A stretch of 64,000 nt of DNA. Source: Acanthosepion esculentum (lineage: Eukaryota; Mollusca; Cephalopoda; Sepiida; Sepiidae). The stretch is taken from positions 79,989,349 through 80,053,348 of the forward strand of contig OZ038510.1 in NCBI GenBank assembly GCA_964036315.1. The letters run 5' to 3'. Positions within the stretch are counted from its first letter, which is position 1. Each line of letters opens with the position of its first letter. Both the position numbers and the translations under genes were made by a program. Under the pieces are notes generated by a model. It made no database searches and had not been told where the DNA came from. It saw nothing but the letters and a program-made list of their open reading frames with translations. Shown piece after piece: positions 51,795 through 64,000 of this stretch.

Positions 51795-54700
51795 TTTCAG
51801 ATTAGTATTTACTTTCATCATTTTTTAAGATGAAACATTTTCAGCCATTTTTATTAATTTTTGTCTAGTATTTACTTTCATCTTCATTTTTTATTAGATG
51901 AAGCATTGTCAGCCGTTATTATTAATTTTTTTATTAGTATTTACTTTCATCTTCATTTTTTATTAGATGAAGCATTGTCAGCCATTATTATTAATTTTTG
52001 ACTAGTATTTACTGTCATCTTCACTTTTTATTCGATGAAGCATAGTTAGCCATTATTATTAATTTTTGACTAGCATTTACTTTCATCTTCATTTTTTATT
52101 ATATGAAGCATTGTCAGCCATTATTATTAATTTTTGACTAGCATTTACTTTCATCTTCATTTTTTATTAGATGAAGCATTGTCAACCATTATTATTAATT
52201 TTTGACTAGCATTTACTTTCATCTTCATTTTTTATTAGATGAAGCATTGTCAGCCATTATTATTAATTTTTGACTAGTATTTACTTTCATCTTCATTTTT
52301 TATTAGATGAAGCTTTGTCAGCCATTATTATTAATTTTTGACTAGCATTTACTTTCATCTTCATTTTTTATTAGATGAAGCATTGTCAGCCATTATTATT
52401 AATTTTTGACTAGTATTTACTTTCATCTTCATTTTTTATTAGATGAAGAATTGTCAACAATTATTATTAATTTTTGACTAGTATTTACTTTCATCTTCAT
52501 TTTTTATTAGATGAAGCATTGTCAGCCATTATTATTAATTTTTGACTGGCATTTACTTTCATCTTCATTTTTATTAGATGAAGCATTGTCAGCCATTATT
52601 ATTAATTTTTGACTAGTATTTACTTTCATCTTCATTTTTTATTAGATGAAGCATTGTCAGCCATTATTATTAATTTATGACTAGCATTTACTTTCATCTT
52701 CATTTTTTATTAGATGAAGCATTGTCAGCCATTATTATTAATTTTTAACTAGTATTTACTTTCATCTTCATTTTTTATTAGATGAAGCATTGTTAGCCAT
52801 TATTATTAATTTTTGACTAGTATTTACTTTCATCTTCATTTTTTATTAGTTGAAGCATTGTCAGCCATTATTATTAATTTTTGACTAGTATTTACTTTCA
52901 TCTTCATTTTTTATTAGATGAAGCATTGTTAGCCATTATTATTAATTTTTGACTAGTATTTACTTTCATCTTCATTTTTTATTAGTTGAAGCATTGTCAG
53001 CCATTATTATTAATTTTTGACTAGTATTTACTTTCATCTTCATTTTTTATTAGATGAAGCATTGTTAGCCATTATTATTAATTTTTGACTAGTATTTACT
53101 TTCATCTTCATTTTTTATTAGATGAAGCATTGTCAGCCATTATTATTAATTTATGACTAGCATTTACTTTCATCTTCATTTTTTATTAGATGAAGCATTG
53201 TCAGCCATTATTATTAATTTTTGACTAGTATTTACTTTCATCTTCATTTTTTATTAGATGAAGCATTGTTAGCCATTATTATTAATTTTTGACTAGTATT
53301 TACTTTCATCTTCATTTTTTATTAGTTGAAGCATTGTCAGCCATTATTATTAATTTTTGACTAGTATTTACTTTCATCTTCATTTTTTATTAGATGAAGC
53401 ATTGTTAGCCATTATTATTAATTTTTGACTAGTATTTACTTTCATCTTCATTTTTTATTAGTTGAAGCATTGTCAGCCATTATTATTAATTTTTGATTAG
53501 TATTTACTTTCATCTTCATTTTTTATTAGATGAAGCATTGTCAGCCATTATTATTAATTTTTGACTAGTATTTACTTTCATCTTCATTTTTTATTAGATG
53601 AAGCATTGTTAGCCATTATTATTAATTTTTGACTAGTATTTACTTTCATCTTCATTTTTTATTAGTTGAAGCATTGTCAGCCATTATTATTAATTTTTGA
53701 CTAGTATTTACTTTCATCTTCATTTTTTATTAGATGAAGAATTGTCAACAATTATTATTAATTTTTGACTAGTATTTACTTTCATCTTCATTTTTTATTA
53801 GATGAAGCATTGTCAGCCATTATTATTAATTTTTGACTGGCATTTACTTTCATCTTCATTTTTATTAGATGAAGCATTGTCAGCCATTATTATTAATTTT
53901 TGACTCGTATTTACTTTCATCTTCATTTTTTATTAGATGAAGCATTGTCAGCCATTATTATTAATTTATGACTAGCATTTACTTTCATCTTCATTTTTTA
54001 TTAGATGAAGCATTGTCAGCCATTATTATTAATTTTTGACTAGTATTTACTTTCATCTTCATTTTTTATTAAATGAAGCATTGTTAGCCATTATTATTAA
54101 TTTTTGACTAGTATTTACTTTCATCTTCATTTTTTATTAGTTGAAGCATTGTCAGCCATTATTATTAATTTTTGACTAGTATTTACTTTCATCTTCATTT
54201 TTTATTAGATGAAGAATTGTCAACAATTATTATTAATTTTTGACTAGTATTTACTTTCATCTTCATTTTTTATTAGATGAAGCATTGTCAGCCATTATTA
54301 TTAATTTTTGACTGGCATTTACTTTCATCTTCATTTTTATTAGATGAAGCATTGTCAGCCATTATTATTAATTTTTGACTAGTATTTACTTTCATCTTCA
54401 TTTTTTATTAGTTGAAGCATTGTCAGCCATTATTATTAATTTTTGACTAGTATTTACTTTCATCTTCATTTTTTATTAGATGAAGCATTGTCAGCCATTA
54501 TTATTAATTTTTGACTAGTATTTACTTTCATCTTCATTTTTTATTAGATGAAGCATTGTCAGCCATTATTATTAATTTATGACTAGCATTTACTTTCATC
54601 TTCATTTTTTATTAGATGAAGCATTGTCAGCCATTATTATTAATTTTTGACTAGTATTTACTTTTATCTTCATTTTTTATTAGATGAAGAATTGTCAGCC

Positions 54701-57700
54701 ATTATTATTAATTTTTGACTAGTATTTACTTTCATCTTCATTTTTTATTAGATGAAGCATTGTCAGCCATTATTATTAATTTTTGACTAGTATTTACTTT
54801 CATCTTCATTTTTTATTAGTTGAAGCATTGTCAGCCATTATTATTAATTTTTGACTAGTATTTACTTTCATCTTCATTTTTTATTAGATGAAGCATTGTC
54901 AGCCATTATTATTAATTTTTGACTAGTATTTACTTTCATCTTCATTTTTTATTAGATGAAGAATTGTCAACAATTATTATTAATTTTTGACTAGTATTTA
55001 CTTTCATCTTCATTTTTTATTAGATGAAGCATTGTCAGCCATTATTATTAATTTTTGACTGGCATTTACTTTCATCTTCATTTTTATTAGATGAAGCATT
55101 GTCAGCCATTATTATTAATTTTTGACTAGTATTTACTTTCATCTTCATTTTTTATTAGATGAAACATTGTCAGCCATTATTATTAATTTATGACTAGCAT
55201 TTACTTTCATCTTCATTTTTTATTAGATGAAGCATTGTCAGCCATTATTATTAATTTTTGACTAGTATTTACTTTCATTTTCATTTTTTATTAGATGAAG
55301 CATTGTTAGCCATTATTATTAATTTTTGACTAGTATTTACTTTCATCTTCATTTTTTATTAGTTGAAGCATTGTCAGCCATTATTATTAATTTTTGACTA
55401 GTATTTACTTTCATCTTCATTTTTTATTAGATGAAGCATTGTTAGCCATTATTATTAATTTTTGACTAGTATTTACTTTCATCTTCATTTTTTATTAGTT
55501 GAAGCATTGTCGGCCATTATTATTAATTTTTGACTAGTATTTACTTTCATCTTCATTTTTTATTAGATGAAGAATTGTCAACAATTATTATTAATTTTTG
55601 ACTAGTATTTACTTTCATCTTCATTTTTTATTAGATGAAGCATTGTCAGCCATTATTATTAATTTTTGACTGGCATTTACTTTCATCTTCATTTTTATTA
55701 GATGAAGCATTGTCAGCCATTATTATTAATTTTTGACTAGTATTTACTTTCATCTTCATTTTTTATTAGATGAAGCATTGTCAGCCATTATTATTAATTT
55801 ATGACTAGCATTTACTTTCATCTTCATTTTTTATTAGATGAAGCATTGTCAGCCATTATTATTAATTTTTGACTAGTATTTACTTTCATCTTCATTTTTT
55901 ATTAAATGAAGCATTGTTAGCCATTATTATTAATTTTTGACTAGTATTTACTTTCATCTTCATTTTTTATTAGTTGAAGCATTGTCAGCCATTATTATTA
56001 ATTTTTGACTAGTATTTACTTTCATCTTCATTTTTTATTAGATGAAGCATTGTCAGCCATTATTATTAATTTTTGACTAGTATTTACTTTCATCTTCATT
56101 TTTTATTAGATGAAGAATTGTCAACAATTATTATTAATTTTTGACTAGTATTTACTTTCATCTTCATTTTTTATTAGATGAAGCATTGTCAGCCATTATT
56201 ATTAATTTTTGACTGGCATTTACTTTCATCTTCATTTTTATTAGATGAAGCATTGTCAGCCATTATTATTAATTTTTGACTAGTATTTACTTTCATCTTC
56301 ATTTTTTATTAGATGAAACATTGTCAGCCATTATTATTAATTTATGACTAGCATTTACTTTCATCTTCATTTTTTATTAGATGAAGCATTGTCAGCCATT
56401 ATTATTAATTTTTGACTAGTATTTACTTTCATTTTCATTTTTTATTAGATGAAGCATTGTTAGCCATTATTATTAATTTTTGACTAGTATTTACTTTCAT
56501 CTTCATTTTTTATTAGTTGAAGCATTGTCAGCCATTATTATTAATTTTTGACTAGTATTTACTTTCATCTTCATTTTTTATTAGATGAAGCATTGTTAGC
56601 CATTATTATTAATTTTTGACTAGTATTTACTTTCATCTTCATTTCTTATTAGTTGAAGCATTGTCAGCCATTATTATTAATTTTTGACTAGTATTTACTT
56701 TCATCTTCATTTTTTATTAGATGAAGCATTGTCAGCCATTATTATTAATTTTTGACTAGTATTTACTTTCATCTTCATTTTTTATTAGATGAAGCATTGT
56801 CAGCCATTATTATTAATTTATGACTAGCATTTACTTTCATCTTCATTTTTTATTAGATGAAGCATTGTCAGCCATTATTATTAATTTATGACTAGCATTT
56901 ACTTTCATCTTCATTTTTTATTAGATGAAGCATTGTCAGCCATTATTATTAATTTTTGACTAGTATTTACTTTCATCTTCATTTTTTATTAGATGAAGCA
57001 TTGTTAGCCATTATTATTAATTTTTGACTAGTATTTACTTTCATCTTCATTTTTTATTAGTTGAAGCATTGTCAGCCATTATTATTAATTTTTGACTAGT
57101 ATTTACTTTCATCTTCATTTTTTATTAGATGAAGCATTGTCAGCCATTATTATTAATTTTTGACTAGTATTTACTTTTATCTTCATTTTTTTTTAGATGA
57201 AGAATTGTCAGCCATTATTATTAATTTTTGACTAGTATTTACTTTCATCTTCATTTTTTATTAGATGAAGCATTGTCAGCCATTATTATTAATTTTTGAC
57301 TAGTATTTACTTTCATCTTCATTTTTTATTAGTTGAAGCATTGTCAGCCATTATTATTAATTTTTGACTAGTATTTACTTTCATCTTCATTTTTTATTAG
57401 ATGAAGCATTGTCAGCCATTATTATTAATTTTTGACTAGTATTTACTTTCATCTTCATTTTTTATTAGATGAAGAATTGTCAACAATTATTATTAATTTT
57501 TGACTAGTATTTACTTTCATCTTCATTTTTTATTAGATGAAGCATTGTCAGCCATTATTATTAATTTTTGACTGGCATTTACTTTCATCTTCATTTTTAT
57601 TAGATGAAGCATTGTCAGCCATTATTATTAATTTTTGACTAGTATTTACTTTCATCTTCATTTTTTATTAGATGAAGCATTGTCAGCCATTATTATTAAT

Positions 57701-60700
57701 TTTTGACTAGTATTTACTTTCATTTTCATTTTTTATTAGATGAAGCATTGTTAGCCATTATTATTAATTTTTGACTAGTATTTACTTTCATCTTCATTTT
57801 TCATTAGTTGAAGCATTGTCAGCCATTATTATTAATTTTTGACTAGTATTTACTTTCATCTTCATTTTTTATTAGATGAAGCATTGTTAGCCATTATTAT
57901 TAATTTTTGACTAGTATTTACTTTCATCTTCATTTTTTATTAGTTGAAGCATTGTCAGCCATTATTATTAATTTTTGACTAGTATTTACTTTCATCTTCA
58001 TTTTTTATTAGATGAAGCATTGTCAGCCATTATTATTAATTTTTGACTAGTATTTACTTTCATCTTCATTTTTTATTAGTTGAAGCATTGTCAGCCATTA
58101 TTATTAATTTATGACTAGCATTTACTTTCATCTTCATTTTTTATTAGATGAAGCATTGTCAGCCATTATTATTAATTTTTGACTAGTATTTACTTTTATC
58201 TTCATTTTTTATTAGATGAAGAATTGTCAACAATTATTATTAATTTTTGACTAGTATTTACTTTCATCTTCATTTTTTATTAGATGAAGCATTGTCAGCC
58301 ATTATTATTAATTTTTGACTAGCATTTACTTTCATCTTCATTTTTTATTAGATGAAGCATTGTCAGCCATTATTATTAATTTTTGACTAGTATTTACTTT
58401 CATCTTCATTTTTTATTAGATGAAGCATTGTCAGCCATTATTATTAATTTTTGACTAGCATTTACTTTCATCTTCATTTTTTATTAGATGAAGCATTGTT
58501 AGCCATTATTATTAATTTATGACTAGCATTTACTTTCATCTTCATTTTTTATTAGATGAAGCATTGTCAGCCATTATTATTAATTTTTGACTAGTATTTA
58601 CTTTTATCTTCATTTTTTATTAGATGAAGCATTGTTAGCCATTATTATTAATTTTTGACTAGTATTTACTTTCATCTTCATTTTTTATTAGATGAAGCAT
58701 TGTTAGCCATTATTATTAATTTTTGACTAGTATTTACTTTCATCTTCATTTTTTATTAGATGAAGCATTGTTAGCCATTATTATTAATTTTTGACTAGCA
58801 TTTACTTTCATCTTCATTTTTTATTAGATGAAGCATTGTCAGCCATTATTATTAATTTTTGACTAGTATTTACTTTCATCTTCATTTTTTATTAGATGAA
58901 GCATTGTCAGCCATTATTATTAATTTTTGACTAGTATTTACTTTCATCTTCATTTTTTATTAGATGAAGCATTGTCAGCCATTATTATTAATTTATGACT
59001 AGCATTTACTTTCATCTTCATTTTTTATTAGATGAAGCATTGTCAGCCATTATTATTAATTTTTGACTAGTATTTACTTTCATCTTCATTTTTTATTAGT
59101 TGAAGCATTGTCAGCCATTATTATTAATTTTTGACTAGTATTTACTTTCATCTTCATTTTTTATTAGATGAAGAATTGTCAACAATTATTATTAATTTTT
59201 GACTAGTATTTACTTTCATCTTCATTTTTTATTAGATGAAGCATTGTCAGCCATTATTATTAATTTTTGACTGGCATTTACTTTCATCTTCATTTTTATT
59301 AGATGAAGCATTGTCAGCCATTATTATTAATTTTTGACTAGTATTTACTTTCATCTTCATTTTTTATTAGTTGAAGCATTGTCAGCCATTATTATTAATT
59401 TTTGACTAGTATTTACTTTCATCTTCATTTTTTATTAGATGAAGCATTGTCAGCCATTATTATTAATTTTTGACTAGTATTTACTTTCATCTTCATTTTT
59501 TATTAGATGAAGCATTGTCAGCCATTATTATTAATTTATGACTAGCATTTACTTTCATCTTCATTTTTTATTAGATGAAGCATTGTCAGCCATTATTATT
59601 AATTTTTGACTAGTATTTACTTTTATCTTCATTTTTTATTAGATGAAGAATTGTCAGCCATTATTATTAATTTTTGACTAGTATTTACTTTCATCTTCAT
59701 TTTTTATTAGATGAAGCATTGTCAGCCATTATTATTAATTTTTGACTAGTATTTACTTTCATCTTCATTTTTTATTAGTTGAAGCATTGTCAGCCATTAT
59801 TATTAATTTTTGACTAGTATTTACTTTCATCTTCATTTTTTATTAGATGAAGCATTGTCAGCCATTATTATTAATTTTTGACTAGTATTTACTTTCATCT
59901 TCATTTTTTATTAGATGAAGAATTGTCAACAATTATTATTAATTTTTGACTAGTATTTACTTTCATCTTCATTTTTTATTAGATGAAGCATTGTCAGCCA
60001 TTATTATTAATTTTTGACTGGCATTTACTTTCATCTTCATTTTTATTAGATGAAGCATTGTCAGCCATTATTATTAATTTTTGACTAGTATTTACTTTCA
60101 TCTTCATTTTTTATTAGATGAAACATTGTCAGCCATTATTATTAATTTATGACTAGCATTTACTTTCATCTTCATTTTTTATTAGATGAAGCATTGTCAG
60201 CCATTATTATTAATTTTTGACTAGTATTTACTTTCATTTTCATTTTTTATTAGATGAAGCATTGTTAGCCATTATTATTAATTTTTGACTAGTATTTACT
60301 TTCATCTTCATTTTTTATTAGTTGAAGCATTGTCAGCCATTATTATTAATTTTTGACTAGTATTTACTTTCATCTTCATTTTTTATTAGATGAAGCATTG
60401 TTAGCCATTATTATTAATTTTTGACTAGTATTTACTTTCATCTTCATTTCTTATTAGTTGAAGCATTGTCAGCCATTATTATTAATTTTTGACTAGTATT
60501 TACTTTCATCTTCATTTTTTATTAGATGAAGCATTGTCAGCCATTATTATTAATTTTTGACTAGTATTTACTTTCATCTTCATTTTTTATTAGATGAAGC
60601 ATTGTCAGCCATTATTATTAATTTATGACTAGCATTTACTTTCATCTTCATTTTTTATTAGATGAAGCATTGTCAGCCATTATTATTAATTTATGACTAG

Positions 60701-63700
60701 CATTTACTTTCATCTTCATTTTTTATTAGATGAAGCATTGTCAGCCATTATTATTAATTTTTGACTAGTATTTACTTTCATCTTCATTTTTTATTAGATG
60801 AAGCATTGTTAGCCATTATTATTAATTTTTGACTAGTATTTACTTTCATCTTCATTTTTTATTAGTTGAAGCATTGTCAGCCATTATTATTAATTTTTGA
60901 CTAGTATTTACTTTCATCTTCATTTTTTATTAGATGAAGAATTGTCAACAATTATTATTAATTTTTGACTAGTATTTACTTTCATCTTCATTTTTTATTA
61001 GATGAAGCATTGTCAGCCATTATTATTAATTTTTGACTGGCATTTACTTTCATCTTCATTTTTATTAGATGAAGCATTGTCAGCCATTATTATTAATTTT
61101 TGACTAGTATTTACTTTCATCTTCATTTTTTATTAGTTGAAGCATTGTCAGCCATTATTATTAATTTTTGACTAGTATTTACTTTCATCTTCATTTTTTA
61201 TTAGATGAAGCATTGTCAGCCATTATTATTAATTTTTGACTAGTATTTACTTTCATCTTCATTTTTTATTAGATGAAGCATTGTCAGCCATTATTATTAA
61301 TTTTTGACTAGTATTTACTTTTATCTTCATTTTTTATTAGATGAAGAATTGTCAGCCATTATTATTAATTTTTGACTAGTATTTACTTTCATCTTCATTT
61401 TTTATTAGATGAAGCATTGTCAGCCATTATTATTAATTTTTGACTAGTATTTACTTTCATCTTCATTTTTTATTAGTTGAAGCATTGTCAGCCATTATTA
61501 TTAATTTTTGACTAGTATTTACTTTCATCTTCATTTTTTATTAGATGAAGCATTGTCAGCCATTATTATTAATTTTTGACTAGTATTTACTTTCATCTTC
61601 ATTTTTTATTAGATGAAGAATTGTCAACAATTATTATTAATTTTTGACTAGTATTTACTTTCATCTTCATTTTTTATTAGATGAAGCATTGTCAGCCATT
61701 ATTATTAATTTTTGACTGGCATTTACTTTCATCTTCATTTTTATTAGATGAAGCATTGTCAGCCATTATTATTAATTTTTGACTAGTATTTACTTTCATC
61801 TTCATTTTTTATTAGATGAAGCATTGTCAGCCATTATTATTAATTTTTGACTAGTATTTACTTTCATTTTCATTTTTTATTAGATGAAGCATTGTTAGCC
61901 ATTATTATTAATTTTTGACTAGTATTTACTTTCATCTTCATTTTTCATTAGTTGAAGCATTGTCAGCCATTATTATTAATTTTTGACTAGTATTTACTTT
62001 CATCTTCATTTTTTATTAGATGAAGAATTGTCAACAATTATTATTAATTTTTGACTAGTATTTACTTTCATCTTCATTTTTTATTAGATGAAGCATTGTC
62101 AGCCATTATTATTAATTTTTGACTAGTATTTACTTTCATCTTCATTTTTTATTAGATGAAGCATTGTTAGCCATTATTATTAATTTTTGACTAGTATTTA
62201 CTTTCATCTTCATTTTTTATTACATGAAGCATTGTTAGCCATTATTATTAATTTTTGACTAGTATTTACTTTCATCTTCATTTTTTATTAGATGAAGCAT
62301 TGTTAGCCATTATTATTAATTTTTGACTAGCATTTACTTTCATCTTCATTTTTTATTAGATGAAGCATTGTTAGCCATTATTATTAATTTTTGACTAGTA
62401 TTTACTTTCATCTTCATTTTTTATTAGTTGAAGCATTGTCAGCCATTATTATTAATTTTTGACTAGTATTTACTTTCATCTTCATTTTTTATTAGATGAA
62501 GCATTGTTAGCCATTATTATTAATTTTTGACTAGTATTTACTTTCATCTTCATTTTTTATTAGTTGAAGCATTGTCAGCCATTATTATTAATTTTTGACT
62601 AGTATTTACTTTCATCTTCATTTTTTATTAGATGAAGCATTGTCAGCCATTATTATTAATTTTTGACTAGTATTTACTTTCATCTTCATTTTTTATTAGA
62701 TGAAGAATTGTCAACAATTATTATTAATTTTTGACTAGTATTTACTTTCATCTTCATTTTTTATTAGATGAAGCATTGTCAGCCATTATTATTAATTTTT
62801 GACTAGTATTTACTTTCATCTTCATTTTTTATTAGATGAAGCATTGTTAGCCATTATTATTAATTTTTGACTAGTATTTACTTTCATCTTCATTTTTTAT
62901 TACATGAAGCATTGTTAGCCATTATTATTAATTTTTGACTAGTATTTACTTTCATCTTCATTTTTTATTAGATGAAGCATTGTTAGCCATTATTATTAAT
63001 TTTTGACTAGCATTTACTTTCATCTTCATTTTTTATTAGATGAAGCATTGTTAGCCATTATTATTAATTTTTGACTAGTATTTACTTTCATCTTCATTTT
63101 TTATTAGTTGAAGCATTGTCAGCCATTATTATTAATTTTTGACTAGTATTTACTTTCATCTTCATTTTTTATTAGATGAAGCATTGTTAGCCATTATTAT
63201 TAATTTTTGACTAGTATTTACTTTCATCTTCATTTTTTATTAGTTGAAGCATTGTCAGCCATTATTATTAATTTTTGACTAGTATTTACTTTCATCTTCA
63301 TTTTTTATTAGATGAAGCATTGTCAGCCATTATTATTAATTTTTGACTAGTATTTACTTTCATCTTCATTTTTTATTAGATGAAGCATTGTTAGCCATTA
63401 TTATTAATTTTTGACTAGTATTTACTTTCATCTTCATTTTTTATTAGATGAAGCATTGTTAGCCATTATTATTAATTTTTGACTAGTATTTACTTTCATC
63501 TTCATTTTTTATTAGATGAAGCATTGTTAGCCATTATTATTAATTTTTGACTAGTATTTACTTTCATCTTCATTTTTTATTAGTTGAAGCATTGTCAGCC
63601 ATTATTATTAATTTTTGACTAGTATTTACTTTCATCTTCATTTTTTATTAGATGAAGCATTGTCAGCCATTATTATTAATTTTTGACTAGTATTTACTTT

Positions 63701-64000
63701 CATCTTCATTTTTTATTAGATGAAGCATTGTCAGCCATTATTATTAATTTATGACTAGCATTTACTTTCATCTTTATTTTTTATTAGATGAAGCATTGTC
63801 AGCCATTATTATTAATTTTTGACTAGTATTTACTTTTATCTTCATTTTTTATTAGATGAAGCATTGTTAGCCATTATTATTAATTTTTGACTAGTATTTA
63901 CTTTCATCTTCATTTTTTATTAGATGAAGCATTGTCAGCCATTATTATTAATTTTTGACTAGTATTTACTTTCATCTTCATTTTTTATTAGATGAAGCAT
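51795..64000. repeat. 68-bp satellite, about 179 units, continuing past the window
   Basis: The unit reads TTTTTGACTAGTATTTACTT, TCATCTTCATTTTTTATTAG, ATGAAGCATTGTCAGCCATT, ATTATTAA. The first units (51795-52000) are diverged, as at an array edge, and the array is still running at the last base. Variants recur as linked sets: GAATTGTCAACAATT units, GACTGGCATTTAC units that are 67 bp long, AATTTATGACTAGC units and AGTTGAAGC units. Each unit can form a small hairpin (CTTCAT...ATGAAG with a 10-base loop). Because 68 is not a multiple of 3, no long frame exists. Confidence 0.98.

Overview
The window looks like non-genic DNA from an invertebrate animal nucleus. A mollusc, possibly a cephalopod, is my best guess, from long (TA)n, (CA)n and AAT microsatellites, mariner and LINE fossils, tRNA-derived SINEs and very long tandem arrays. 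That placement is inference, since no single-copy gene is present to anchor it. I see no intact protein-coding gene, rRNA gene, functional tRNA gene or bacterial-type operon. Nearly every recognisable coding stretch is a dead transposon fragment.

Layout. 1-11 kb is a mosaic of dead transposons: a Tc1/mariner transposase C-terminus, a complete but mutated DD34D mariner with inverted repeats and TA duplications, three LINE fragments, a foldback element, SINE copies, a 32-bp minisatellite and long simple repeats. 11-16 kb holds a palindrome, a tRNA-headed SINE and a 164-bp satellite of about 19 copies. 16-21 kb has TA-rich microsatellites, an internally deleted mariner-type MITE, two palindromic foldback elements and a cluster of LINE 3' ends. 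21.4-34.45 kb is a 69-bp tandem array of about 189 units, open in two forward frames, which abuts an 18-bp minisatellite. 35-51 kb is again a mosaic: LINE and SINE fragments, a ~175-bp degenerate repeat rich in TGACCT/AGGTCA half-sites that is split by a 758-bp LTR element with a perfect AGTAG duplication, a 1-kb TG tract, a second dead mariner, and a pogo/Tigger-like helix-turn-helix fossil. 51.8-64 kb is a 68-bp satellite that runs off the window.

Tandem arrays make up roughly half of the window. The two 12-13 kb arrays both show higher-order structure: marker mutations recur at exact multiples of the unit. This points to repeated block duplication rather than unit-by-unit growth. The long open frames in the 69-bp array can be explained by a unit length divisible by three, but the lack of any frame-shifting indel over 13 kb deserves a test. 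No genes here form a pathway. The only functional logic visible is that of mobile elements and the repeats that grew inside or beside them.
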